Shown: positions 54,199-62,501 of the stretch, piece by piece | Numbering within the stretch: position 1 is the stretch's first letter | Layout of the letters: the number at the start of each line of letters is the position of its first letter | Assembly: GCA_021815365.1 (NCBI GenBank) | Contig: JAKAGZ010000005.1 | Location: 1 to 64,000 of the forward strand | Source of the DNA: Bacteroidota bacterium | Lineage (GTDB): Bacteria; Bacteroidota; Ignavibacteria; Ignavibacteriales; Ignavibacteriaceae | DNA length: 64,000 nucleotides | Direction: 5' to 3' | Notes under the pieces: generated by a model | Seen by the model: the letters and a program-made list of their open reading frames with translations, nothing else | Told to the model about the DNA's origin: nothing | Databases searched by the model: none | Program-made: the position numbers and the translations under genes

Positions 54199-55437
54199 TC
54201 ACTTAGCCAACGGGTCAAGCTCTTCAACTTTTTGAAGGATCAATAGACCAGCCATAAAGAATAAACCGATAGCCAGAGCAGCAGTGCGTTCGTTCGAGAT
54301 ATCTGAGATTATTCCGTAAAACAACGGACCAACCACCGCCGAAGATTTACCGAACAGCCCGTCGTAAAATCCAAAAAATTCTGCTTCTCTTTCTTTTGGA
54401 GTGAGCAGCGCCATTAAACTTCTGCTGCAGGACTGTGAAGAACCAATTGATAAACCAGCCAAAAGTCCTATCACATAAAATTCCGGCACTGTATTAACAA
54501 AGTATGCACCGGTTACAACACCAAGCCAGATTATTAAAGTAATCGTAATAGTTCTCTTGGGACCAATATGATCTGAAACAATTCCGAACATAAATGAGCC
54601 TGCAACCGCGGTGCTTTGTACGATGACAAAAAAATAAATTATTTCTGCGTCTGACATTTTTAAAACATTTGTCGCAAAGATCGAGGCAAATGCGATGATC
54701 GTAATTATTGCATCGTTGTAAAGGAAAAAAGCAAGAAGGAATTTTGTAACGGATGGATATTTGCTTTTCACGAACAACGCTTTAAGTGTACTGAAACTTT
54801 TTTCTACGCCGTTTTTTATCAGTGCCTTTCTGACCGGGTTATCTATTTTTGGTTCGCTGACAAAAACAAATAACGGGATAGAGAAAAAAAGGAAAAAGAT
54901 TGCTGCAATTACAAAAGAAAATCTTATGTAAAAATAATAATCAGGTGAACTCTGCGGAGGAAGAAGAAACATTACGATCAATAACACAACAAGCGCACCG
55001 ACATAGCCCATTGCAAACCCGTAACCGGAAACTCTGCCGTAATTTTTTTTTGTTGTCAGGTTCGGAAGAAAAGCATCGTAAAATACCAATCCGGCTTCAA
55101 AACCTATATTCGCAAAGATGAACAAAACCATACCTAGCACAATCTCGCCTTTCTCAACAAAAAACATAAATGCAGTACAGATCACTGAGACGAGTGTGAA
55201 CAAAAGAAGAAATTTTTTCCTGTTCCGAGATACATCTGCGATCGCTCCCATTGGCGGACTTAAAAGAGCGGCGAGAATCATAGATATGCTGACAGCCAGA
55301 CCCCAGAGCCATTTTCTTCCGCCTGCAACATAATCAGTAAAATATTTCGAATAGATAACAGTAACTATTATTACAGAAAAAGCAGTGTTGGCAAAATCGA
55401 AAAACGCCCAGCTTATTATTCTGCCTTTTTCTTTCAT
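54199..55437 (-). CDS. MFS transporter, UMF1/Atg22-like
   Basis: The 412-residue protein has 12 helices and the UMF1-type start (ISWAFFDFANTAFSVIIVTVIYSKYFTDYV). Other family traits are PPMGAIADVSRNRKKFLL (about 61-78) and GLLAGLSIGSSQSCSRSLMALLTPKEREAEFFGFY (about 330-365). UMF1 proteins are related to yeast Atg22 vacuolar amino-acid effluxers; the bacterial substrate is unknown. Its ATG follows the nusB stop with no gap, so the two are co-transcribed. Confidence 0.85.
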   Translation of the reverse strand: MKEKGRIISWAFFDFANTAFSVIIVTVIYSKYFTDYVAGGRKWLWGLAVSISMILAALLSPPMGAIADVSRNRKKFLLLFTLVSVICTAFMFFVEKGEIVLGMVLFIFANIGFEAGLVFYDAFLPNLTTKKNYGRVSGYGFAMGYVGALVVLLIVMFLLPPQSSPDYYFYIRFSFVIAAIFFLFFSIPLFVFVSEPKIDNPVRKALIKNGVEKSFSTLKALFVKSKYPSVTKFLLAFFLYNDAIITIIAFASIFATNVLKMSDAEIIYFFVIVQSTAVAGSFMFGIVSDHIGPKRTITITLIIWLGVVTGAYFVNTVPEFYVIGLLAGLSIGSSQSCSRSLMALLTPKEREAEFFGFYDGLFGKSSAVVGPLFYGIISDISNERTAALAIGLFFMAGLLILQKVEELDPLAK

Positions 55438-55923
55438 TTATTTTTTCTTGCCGAAAGGTTTCGAAATTGTTTCTTCAACCAGTCCCCTGCCTGTTTTGTT
55501 GAGAACATTTGTTTCTTTCAGCTTAGATAAAATTGCATCGAGTATCCCATTGATAAATTTTCCACTGCCTGCTGTACTGAAAACTTTTGCGATTTCTATT
55601 GCTTCATTTATCGAAACTTTTGGGGGAATATCCGGGAAATAGAGCAATTCGCAGATCCCCATTCTTAAAAGTAATTTATCAATCAGAGCGATCCTGTTCA
55701 TTTCCCAGTTAGCAACTCTTAATTTTATTTTTTCATCAAGCTCATCTTGATGAGTAATGACCTTGTTAATCAGCTCCTCAGCAAACTGCCTGTCGGGTTT
55801 ATCAAGTGTATCAGGCAGTATACCCTCGATATGAGCCGTTAATGAATCCTTGTTCATTTCATAGGCGTAAAGTATCTGAAGAACTTTTTCCCTTACAATT
55901 CTGCGTTTAGACATTTGAGACAT
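55438..55923 (-). CDS. nusB: Transcription antitermination factor NusB
   Basis: The 161-residue protein fits NusB: SKRRIVREKVLQILYAYE at the start, then a C-terminal core with IALIDKLLLRMGICELLYFPDIPPKVSINEAIEIAKVFSTAGSGKFINGILDAI. It binds the boxA RNA with NusE and prevents early termination of rRNA transcripts. Two starts are possible (ATG 55923 or ATG 55914). It is slightly longer at the C-terminus than usual because of a basic tail. It is coupled to the MFS gene downstream. Confidence 0.93.
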   Translation of the reverse strand: MSQMSKRRIVREKVLQILYAYEMNKDSLTAHIEGILPDTLDKPDRQFAEELINKVITHQDELDEKIKLRVANWEMNRIALIDKLLLRMGICELLYFPDIPPKVSINEAIEIAKVFSTAGSGKFINGILDAILSKLKETNVLNKTGRGLVEETISKPFGKKK

Positions 55924-55965
55924 ATTCTACTACAAAGTTAATCATTGTATTTCACCTGCGCTTTA

Positions 55966-56994
55966 TTATAATGCAAAGAACCAAAAAACCAGCAAAGCAA
56001 TGCTCTCTTTCATCCTGTAATAAATTTTATTATCAAAACTGAGGTTCAATCCCGATGCTGCTACCATTGCTTTTATATGATAAAACTTACAAATTTCCTG
56101 AACCCTGGTTAAATGATAAGAATCAGAAATTATCACAATATTATGTAAATGTTGATTATCAATCAGTTCATTTTTTATAAATCTTATCTGCTCATTCGTT
56201 GATGATGTTTTCTTTTCGAGGCGGATATTTGTAGTATCAATATTTTTTTCTTTCAGGTATTTATAAGCAACTTCGGCTTCACTCATCTCGCCGGGTGCAT
56301 GCCCGCCGGTTAACTGTATCCTTTTCAAAATCTTTTGCTGATAAAGCTCTGCGGCTTTATCTGCTCTGAATGCAAGACTCGGGCTTGGCTGATTACCTGA
56401 CCATACAGCAGCACCAAGAACTACACCCGTAAACTTTCTTTTATTTTTATCTTTTGATTTTAATTTATTTTCTGCTCCAGACTGCAGCGTTATAAATGCT
56501 GTTATAAATAAAAAAATAACTATGGCAACTGAATTTACCGTCGCTCTCAAAAGTAACAAATCTTTTCTTCCCGATAAAGTAATCCACACAACAGAAATAA
56601 AAATAAATTGTATGAACTGGTAAAATGAAAATAGTATCCCTTGCAGAACTTCCCTGAGAGGATGATCCAGTATAAAAATATTTGGAAGAGGTATTTTAAC
56701 CAGGGAATAAATCTCTGAGAGAACCAGCGCGGCAGTCATCAGTACAGTATAGAAGATCAGCAGTCGTGGTTTATATTCGATTTTTTTATTGTAGGAATAG
56801 AACACAATTCCCAAAATCAAAATAAAAGCAAAGAAGAGATTAAAAAAATTTCCCGGATAGAGTATGTCAAAATCAGAAATGGGCAGACCCTGGTTCCTGT
56901 ATTTTATAAAGTAAAGAAAAATAAGATCAAAAATAATTACGGGAATAATTATGCTTAGAAGCTTTCTCCTGGTATTGTTATTGCGGGCGGGCAT
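55966..56994 (-). CDS. YdcF/ElyC-like membrane protein (DUF218)
   Basis: The 342-residue protein has about five N-terminal helices (to residue 180), then a DUF218 domain: GVVLGAAVWSGNQPSPSLAFRADKAAELYQ, QLTGG, SEAEVAYKYL, RLEKKTSSTNEQIRFIKNEL and VIISDSYHLTRV. DUF218 members act in envelope-polysaccharide metabolism (ElyC) or as SAM-binding proteins (YdcF). It is 42 bases upstream of nusB on the same strand. The N-terminal membrane part is longer than in the E. coli proteins. Confidence 0.85.
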   Translation of the reverse strand: MPARNNNTRRKLLSIIIPVIIFDLIFLYFIKYRNQGLPISDFDILYPGNFFNLFFAFILILGIVFYSYNKKIEYKPRLLIFYTVLMTAALVLSEIYSLVKIPLPNIFILDHPLREVLQGILFSFYQFIQFIFISVVWITLSGRKDLLLLRATVNSVAIVIFLFITAFITLQSGAENKLKSKDKNKRKFTGVVLGAAVWSGNQPSPSLAFRADKAAELYQQKILKRIQLTGGHAPGEMSEAEVAYKYLKEKNIDTTNIRLEKKTSSTNEQIRFIKNELIDNQHLHNIVIISDSYHLTRVQEICKFYHIKAMVAASGLNLSFDNKIYYRMKESIALLVFWFFAL

Positions 56995-57521
56995 TTAAGA
57001 AAAGTTTAAGTTCAAGTTCAAGTTAAAGATTAAGTTTAGATTTTTAAGAGCATTAAAAATTCATAAATGATATTCAGAATTTTCTGTTTAAGTGAGTTAA
57101 AGTTACCCAATAAAGCCATTCTCTGCAAGGCAGGATTGGGGAAGGGTACCAGCACCTTTTTTAGTTACTGAACTTACGCAAAAGATTAGAGAACAAAAGT
57201 TGGCATCTTTTATAGAAAAACAGATAATAATTTTTTCGGAAGTAATACTGTTTTTGTCGCTATATTTTTAAAAACAAAAGCTGTCATCTCTCTATCTGTG
57301 TAAGTTGAATAAGTAATACAGTACGAAGTACATCCTTAATCTTAAACTTACACTTCCTCTTATCCCCCTTAATCCATACGAATATTTTTCGCTCATACCG
57401 AAAATAAATCAGTAGTTAAGCCTGTTAATCACTTAAAGACGGATAAATTAGAGACATTTTTAATTGGCAGGGTAGTTGCGAATACTACGCTAAAGGATGT
57501 TAAATTTACGAGGGTTAAAAA
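56995..57521. other. Gene-free stretch with a MITE-like inverted repeat
   Basis: No gene is supported. aacttacgca (57171-57180) and tgtgtaagtt (57297-57306) are inverted repeats around about 116 bases, with further partial pairing inward (agattagagaac against gatagagagat). The stretch also carries a short aagttcaagttcaagttaaag tandem (about 57006-57028). Confidence 0.45.
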
Positions 57522-57791
57522 ATGAAAAAGTTAATATTTGTTGGAGTTATGATCTTAGGATTTGTAGTTAGTTATACTTCGAGTGTGCCTGAATTTTTAC
57601 AAAAACAAGTTCAATCACTCAGTGGTATGAGCCGCAGTGAGTTTGATACATACATTAACAAGAAACATTACCTGGTAAAAGCCTGGGCAGTAGATCCCAA
57701 AAAAATGGACCCTAAAACTTACAAAGCACTTTACGAAACGCTAAATTATCAGGAGACAATACTTAATTTTATAAAAGGAAAAACAAAATAA
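57522..57791 (+). CDS. Small exported protein, unknown
   Basis: The 89-residue protein has a signal peptide (MKKLIFVGVMILGFVVSYT, 1-20) and a charged helical mature part with SGMSRSEFDTYINKKHYLVKAWAVD and an ETILNFIKGKTK end. It has a gaggg site 8 bases before the ATG. I do not recognise the family. It converges with the following minus-strand gene, with a 7-base gap. Nothing in its surroundings indicates a role. Confidence 0.6.
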   Translation: MKKLIFVGVMILGFVVSYTSSVPEFLQKQVQSLSGMSRSEFDTYINKKHYLVKAWAVDPKKMDPKTYKALYETLNYQETILNFIKGKTK

Positions 57792-57798
57792 GTGCAGC

Positions 57799-58623
57799 TC
57801 AGTTTATCGGGATTACGCACCCTAAATTGAAATTCACAAAATGTTTTTTTTCGTTCTTATAGAAAAACCAGTTGTACCCGCTCTCTAACTTGATTCCAGA
57901 GGTTATCCCTGTCTTTATGAAAAGACCCGTTCCCAATGTTGTTAGAAAACCTTTTTTGCTTGAATCCGGAAAAACTTTTTTGCCTGTGATATAGTCAACA
58001 TCAGTTTCTGATGTCAGCAAATTTCCATATCCTGAAAAGATTGAAAGTATAGGTTCAACAAATGAGCCAGTAAAAATAAAAATCCTGTTAACCAAACCAA
58101 CGCTCATTAAATAAGATGTGCCTCCGTTAACTGCCGCCTTCGTTCCTGAAAATCCATTTTGAACAAGGAAATTGTCTCCGTTTAAATTTACTGAGCTGTA
58201 GCCAAGCTGAATCCCCAGGGAATAAAATTTATTGAACTGATAATTCAGGTCGGCTAAAAAAGATATACCTTGTTTTCGTATCTTTGCTTCATTCAGAGGT
58301 CTCAGATTTACTATCCCTCCCCCGTTCAGACTGAAGTAGCCCCAGGCTGATGATTCTTTCTCAGAAAAATTATTTTCCTGATTAAACGATATCCATTCTC
58401 CTGTTGAAAGAATTATATAATCAATATCTGTTTTAGGATAGTCATAAAGCAGGTCATTATCCCCTGAACGAAATTCAACAGTGCTCTGTTTTATTTTTAT
58501 TACTTTCCCTCTGACTGTTCCAAAATATTTCAAATGGATTTCATCAGTTTTTTTTTCCTGCGCTCTCAGCACAAATCCACTAACAGTAATAATTAGAACC
58601 GTCAGCAAAAATATTTTTCTCAT
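57799..58623 (-). CDS. Exported protein with SH3-like start and beta-barrel-like C-terminus
   Basis: The 274-residue protein has a signal peptide (1-21). Residues about 28-80 (GTVRGKVIKIKQSTVEFRSGDNDLLYDYPKTDIDYIIL) form a small beta module that recurs in Bacteroidota proteins handling mRNA-like or wall polymers. From about 90 the sequence is a set of amphipathic strands (SLGIQLGYSSVNLNGD, GIKLESGYNWFFYK) ending NFNLGCVIPIN, as in small outer-membrane barrels. The role is unknown. It follows the EIIA-like gene with a 20-base gap. Confidence 0.6.
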   Translation of the reverse strand: MRKIFLLTVLIITVSGFVLRAQEKKTDEIHLKYFGTVRGKVIKIKQSTVEFRSGDNDLLYDYPKTDIDYIILSTGEWISFNQENNFSEKESSAWGYFSLNGGGIVNLRPLNEAKIRKQGISFLADLNYQFNKFYSLGIQLGYSSVNLNGDNFLVQNGFSGTKAAVNGGTSYLMSVGLVNRIFIFTGSFVEPILSIFSGYGNLLTSETDVDYITGKKVFPDSSKKGFLTTLGTGLFIKTGITSGIKLESGYNWFFYKNEKKHFVNFNLGCVIPIN

Positions 58624-58643
58624 ACAACTAAAACGTTTTCTTT

Positions 58644-59447
58644 CTACTTTGCTTCATTAGATAAATTATTTGTAAGCCTGATTGCAATACAATCATACGA
58701 ACAGCGGTTAAGCTGATAATCTGCTGAGCTTCTTTTAATAATGCGCCATCCGTTCAGTTCAAAAATTCCTTTCGAAGCAATAGTCTCGACAAGCTGAAGA
58801 GAGTTATCGAGAATATCACTTAACTCTTTATTCTGCGAGAGCACAACAGGTCTTTGATTAGAGGCAGCAATTATAGTCACCGGTTCGATAATCATATTTG
58901 ATAGCTGCTGGATTTTTTGTTCAGCAGAAATTCCCCTTGCTTCCAGTTGTATCATCCTCGCTCTTGCTTCAGAACCGACCAGACTTTTTGAAGCGCTGAC
59001 TAAATCCAAAAGATAATTTCTGATTGTATTCAAGTCATTAGCTTTGCGGAAAGATTCTATGTTAGGGTCACTTTGCAGAGCTTTGGCAAGAATAGAAATT
59101 TCTTTCAGGTAATGATTCCTCTGGTTATCCGGCACAAGATGCATTATAACTATGTGAACAGGCACATTATCGGGAGCGCCATAGTTAATGCCGGTTGGAC
59201 TCCAGCCTACCGAGCAGATCAGGTCTTCTTCATAAGGCACACGTGCGTGCGGGCAGGCAAAACTTTTACCTAATGCCGTTGGGCTGTTTTTTTCACGGGA
59301 CAAAACCAAACCTGCAACGTCTGTACCATTTGGCACGGAGGGAATCGCTTCTATAATATGAGCTAAGAATTGCAGTGAATGAAATTTATCATTATCAGGC
59401 AACTCAATTAAACGACCTTCCTGTAAAGCATCTAATAAAGTTTCCAT
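58644..59447 (-). CDS. PTS EIIA (fructose/mannitol-type)-like regulatory protein
   Basis: The 267-residue protein has a PTS_EIIA_2-like domain (about 1-150). The phosphorylatable His is in FACPHARVP (about 68), with GLVLSREKNSPTALG before it and LISVxxxPxG-like ICSVGWSPTGINYG after it. A C-terminal part (about 160-267) is of no known family. No PTS permease, EI or HPr gene is nearby. It lies 2 bases from mgtA and is surely co-transcribed. In proteobacteria, EIIA-Ntr type proteins control K+ and Mg2+/phosphate transport, so a regulatory link to MgtA is likely. Confidence 0.85.
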   Translation of the reverse strand: METLLDALQEGRLIELPDNDKFHSLQFLAHIIEAIPSVPNGTDVAGLVLSREKNSPTALGKSFACPHARVPYEEDLICSVGWSPTGINYGAPDNVPVHIVIMHLVPDNQRNHYLKEISILAKALQSDPNIESFRKANDLNTIRNYLLDLVSASKSLVGSEARARMIQLEARGISAEQKIQQLSNMIIEPVTIIAASNQRPVVLSQNKELSDILDNSLQLVETIASKGIFELNGWRIIKRSSADYQLNRCSYDCIAIRLTNNLSNEAK

Positions 59448-59449
59448 AA

Positions 59450-62101
59450 TTAATTACCTCCGTATTTTTTGAAGAACCAGACTTTAACACTATGCGTCAG
59501 AAAACTGTACGCTAATAAAAATCCTAATACCCACAACCAGTAAACTGCCGGGAGCGGCACTAAACCAATTACTTCTGCAAAAGAAGAATACGGCAGCCAT
59601 GCACCAATCAGCATAATAAATAATGTTGTCAATGTCATCGGCAAAGATGCCCTGCTTCCAATAAACGGAATACGCCTGGTACGAATAATGTGAACGATCA
59701 ATGTTTGTGTTAACAATGATTCAACAAACCATCCGGTTTGAAAAAGTTTTTCATAATACTGACCGTTTGAACCCGAATTTAGAAACTGATAGCATCCAAA
59801 AACAAACCACATAAGAGCAAATGTTGCGTAATCAAAAATAGAACTGATTGGACCGATAAAAATCATAAATTTTTTAATGTTGTCAATATTCCATTTCAAT
59901 GGTTTAGCTACAATTTCTTTATCTACATTATCAGTCGGGATTCCCGTCTGCGAAAAATCGTAAAGCAAATTGTTAAGCAGAATCTGGATAGGGCGCATCG
60001 GTAAAAACGGAAGTAAATAACTTGCACCAACGATGCTGAACATATTTCCAAAATTTGAACTGGCACCCATCCTGATATATTTAACAATATTAGCAAACAC
60101 TTTACGTCCTTCAATAATACCATCTTCAAGTACTAATAAATTTTTTTCGAGCAGAACAATGTCTGCTGCTTCTTTAGCAACATCAACAGCCGAATCCACC
60201 GAAATTCCTACATCAGCAGCACGCAAAGATGGCGAATCGTTTATTCCATCGCCCATATAACCAACAACGTATCCCGCCTGCCGAAGTGAAGTAATTACCT
60301 TTTCTTTCTGAAGAGGCGATAATTTCGCAAATATATTATTTTGCTGAACAGCAAGAGAAAATTCTTCGTTAGTCAGGCGGTTTAACTCATCTCCCGTTAT
60401 AACCCGCCCTGCTTTCAGACCAACATCTTTACATACTTTTTGTGTAACAAGTGAATTATCTCCGGTTAAAATTTTAACTGTCACACCTGTATTATGTAAA
60501 ACTTTAATCGCTTCTGCTGCAGAGTCTTTCGGCGGATCAAAAAAGGCTATGTAACCAAGAAGTATTAAATTTTTTTCATCGGCCACACTAAAGGACTGAT
60601 AAGTAGATGGGAACTCGCGGTAAGCAATAGCCAGCACACGATAACCATTGTTGTTAAGCGTCTCGACCTCTTCATAAAGATCATCGTGTATCATGTCAAT
60701 TAACGGATATATTTCTTCATCTACCTGGTAATGCGTACAAACTGAATAAATCTCTTCAACAGCACCCTTGCAAATCAAAACGTGATCACCTTCATATTGA
60801 ACGATAACAGACATTCTCCTTCTTTGAAAATCAAAAGGTAACTCGTCAACCAGGCTGCATTTACCTTCAACGTTAAGCTCGATATGCGAAAGTACAGCAC
60901 GGTCAATCAGGTTCCTTAAACCTGTCTGGTAAAAACTATTCAGATAAGCATATTGCAGAACTGCGTTGCTTTCATTACCGGTAATATCAACGTGTTTTTC
61001 CAGGATAACCCTGTCCTGTGTCAGTGTCCCTGTTTTATCTGTACAAAGGATATCTATTGCGCCAAAATTCTGTATCGAAGAAAGGTTTTTTACAATTACT
61101 TTTTTCTTTGACATTGTTAAAGCGCCTTTAGCGAGATTCACAGTAACAATCATTGGAAGCATTTCGGGAGTCAGTCCAACAGCAATGGAGAGACCAAATA
61201 ATAATGCTTCGATCCAGTTCCCTTTGGTTATTCCAACTATCATAAATACAGCAAACACCATCAAGGTCATAAAACGAATCATCAGCCAGGTAAATGATTT
61301 GATACCTGAATCAAAACTTGTTTCGGCTCTCCTTTCAGTCAGCTTTTCCGAAATTGACCCAAAGTAAGTTTTAGTACCTGTGTTAACTACTAAAGCACGT
61401 GCAGTTCCACTGAGAACGTTACTTCCCTGGAAGCATGCATTTTGTAATTCAAATACAAAACCATTTTCGAGTTTTGTTTGTTCAGCTTTCTTTTCAATTG
61501 GCATAGATTCGCCAGTAAGCACTGACTGGCTGACAAAGAAATCCTTTGCAAAGATTAAACGCAGATCAGCAGGTATAATCGAACCCGCATGAAGAAGTAC
61601 TATATCACCCGGTACAACATCTGACATAGGCAACTCTGTTTCTTTACCATCTCTGAGCAGCAGCACGTGTGACTGCACCCGTTTACCGAGCGACTCAACA
61701 GCCTTTGAAGATCTTCTGTCAAGAATATAAGATAAGCCCACACTGAGTAATACCATTATACTCACTATTATCATTGATTTTGCTTCACCGATAATTCCTG
61801 AGACCAGCGCAATAACCAGTAACTGAATAACCAAAGGGCTCTTGCATCTGTTCAGAACATCTGCCCAGAAGCCGAGAGTTTTTGAATGTGCAAGTTCATT
61901 AAAGCCGTAATCCTCTAATCGTTTTTGGGCTTCTTCGGATGATAATCCCTTAATATCAGTTTCGAGTTTTTCAAGACTGCCCTTAACATCGAGGCTGCAA
62001 ACTTCAATTAAACGACGTTCATTCTCAGAAGTTTGATGAGGAGATTTTGCTTCTTTAGTAAAATTTGATGAAGATATTTTTGAGAAGATAGAACGAGCCA
62101 T
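59450..62101 (-). CDS. mgtA: Magnesium-importing P-type ATPase (MgtA/MgtB type)
   Basis: The 883-residue protein brings Mg2+ into the cytoplasm at the expense of ATP. It has an N-terminal cation-ATPase domain (VKGSLEKLETDIKGLSSEEAQKRLEDYGFNEL), a TGES motif (SVLTGESMPIEKK), the phosphorylation site CTDKTGTLTQ (about 355), the hinge MGDGINDSPSLRAADVGISVDSAVDVAKEAADIVLLEK (about 625), and about ten helices. Those C-terminal sequences (TDNVDKEIVAKP, FGCYQFLNSGSNGQYYEKLFQTGWFVESLLTQTLIVHIIRT) are MgtA-specific. A ribosome site gggggatt precedes ATG 62101. The leader upstream (62102-62389) carries two small ORFs and a hairpin. Confidence 0.95.
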   Translation of the reverse strand: MARSIFSKISSSNFTKEAKSPHQTSENERRLIEVCSLDVKGSLEKLETDIKGLSSEEAQKRLEDYGFNELAHSKTLGFWADVLNRCKSPLVIQLLVIALVSGIIGEAKSMIIVSIMVLLSVGLSYILDRRSSKAVESLGKRVQSHVLLLRDGKETELPMSDVVPGDIVLLHAGSIIPADLRLIFAKDFFVSQSVLTGESMPIEKKAEQTKLENGFVFELQNACFQGSNVLSGTARALVVNTGTKTYFGSISEKLTERRAETSFDSGIKSFTWLMIRFMTLMVFAVFMIVGITKGNWIEALLFGLSIAVGLTPEMLPMIVTVNLAKGALTMSKKKVIVKNLSSIQNFGAIDILCTDKTGTLTQDRVILEKHVDITGNESNAVLQYAYLNSFYQTGLRNLIDRAVLSHIELNVEGKCSLVDELPFDFQRRRMSVIVQYEGDHVLICKGAVEEIYSVCTHYQVDEEIYPLIDMIHDDLYEEVETLNNNGYRVLAIAYREFPSTYQSFSVADEKNLILLGYIAFFDPPKDSAAEAIKVLHNTGVTVKILTGDNSLVTQKVCKDVGLKAGRVITGDELNRLTNEEFSLAVQQNNIFAKLSPLQKEKVITSLRQAGYVVGYMGDGINDSPSLRAADVGISVDSAVDVAKEAADIVLLEKNLLVLEDGIIEGRKVFANIVKYIRMGASSNFGNMFSIVGASYLLPFLPMRPIQILLNNLLYDFSQTGIPTDNVDKEIVAKPLKWNIDNIKKFMIFIGPISSIFDYATFALMWFVFGCYQFLNSGSNGQYYEKLFQTGWFVESLLTQTLIVHIIRTRRIPFIGSRASLPMTLTTLFIMLIGAWLPYSSFAEVIGLVPLPAVYWLWVLGFLLAYSFLTHSVKVWFFKKYGGN

Positions 62102-62112
62102 TACAAATCCCC

Positions 62113-62205
62113 CTAATAAAAATTTTGTTTACCGATCAGATAATTGCTCATAATTATTCTTATGACGGCGAAATTTGTAATCGGAAAGAAATTTAATCTT
62201 AACAT
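62113..62205 (-). CDS. Leader ORF 2 of mgtA, 30 residues
   Basis: ATG 62205 is preceded by a perfect GGAGGTG site and the frame ends at TAG 62113-62115, 11 bases before the mgtA start. The peptide begins MLRLNFFPITNF, is hydrophobic in the middle (AVIRIIM) and has a basic-aromatic tail. Its short distance to mgtA suggests translational coupling or a leader role. It could also be a small membrane peptide. It lies after the hairpin at 62226-62268. Confidence 0.55.
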   Translation of the reverse strand: MLRLNFFPITNFAVIRIIMSNYLIGKQNFY

Positions 62206-62225
62206 GGCACCTCCAAAAGCATATA

Positions 62226-62268
62226 CCTTAGGGTGTGCCTATGAATTAAGCGGAAGGCTAACCTAAGG
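62226..62268 (-). promoter_or_regulatory. mgtA leader hairpin
   Basis: In the transcript CCTTAGG (with inner GCCT) pairs with CCTAAGG (with inner AGGC) to make a 7-bp plus 4-bp stem. The 5' arm contains the TAG stop of leader ORF 1 (62263-62265). A ribosome finishing ORF 1 would sit on this arm, so folding should depend on whether ORF 1 is translated to its end. Confidence 0.6.
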
Positions 62269-62325
62269 AAAGATGATACAGTAAGTTTTTTTATTTTCAG
62301 CGCCAGGTTCGTCTGAATCGGGCAT
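62263..62325 (-). CDS. Leader ORF 1 of mgtA, Asp/Glu/Pro-rich 20-residue peptide
   Basis: ATG 62325 has AAGGAA six bases upstream and the frame closes at TAG 62263-62265. The peptide starts MPDSDEPGAENKK, so three acidic residues and two prolines fall within the first seven positions, and ends hydrophobic (CIIFP). Nascent chains with acidic and proline residues near the N-terminus are known to destabilise ribosomes when Mg2+ is low; that is how E. coli MgtL senses Mg2+. The sequence is otherwise unrelated to MgtL. Confidence 0.6.
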   Translation of the reverse strand: MPDSDEPGAENKKTYCIIFP

Positions 62326-62358
62326 GTTGTTTCCTTATAATTTTAGATTTAGACTTTT

Positions 62359-62389
62359 CAAAAATATATTTTTATAAGCTTTAAACAAA
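62359..62389 (-). promoter_or_regulatory. Bacteroidota-type promoter of mgtA
   Basis: On the minus strand TTTG (62386-62389), a 19-base spacer and TATTTTTG (62359-62366) fit the TTTG-N19-TAnnTTTG consensus exactly. Transcription would start near 62352, about 27 bases before leader ORF 1 and 250 before mgtA. Confidence 0.65.
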
Positions 62390-62501
62390 ATAAAATTATT
62401 ACTTAACTAATTGTAAGTCTGTGAAGATTAAGGCTGTTGTAGTGTGCTTTTACTAAACTGATATCTCTATCCGTTTTTATTCTGATTTGCCTGAAGCAGA
62501 T

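Noticed and set aside
62102-62325. M-box (ykoK) magnesium riboswitch upstream of mgtA
   Set aside because: The conserved M-box core with its multiple helices is not visible; the leader ORF and hairpin explain the structure better.
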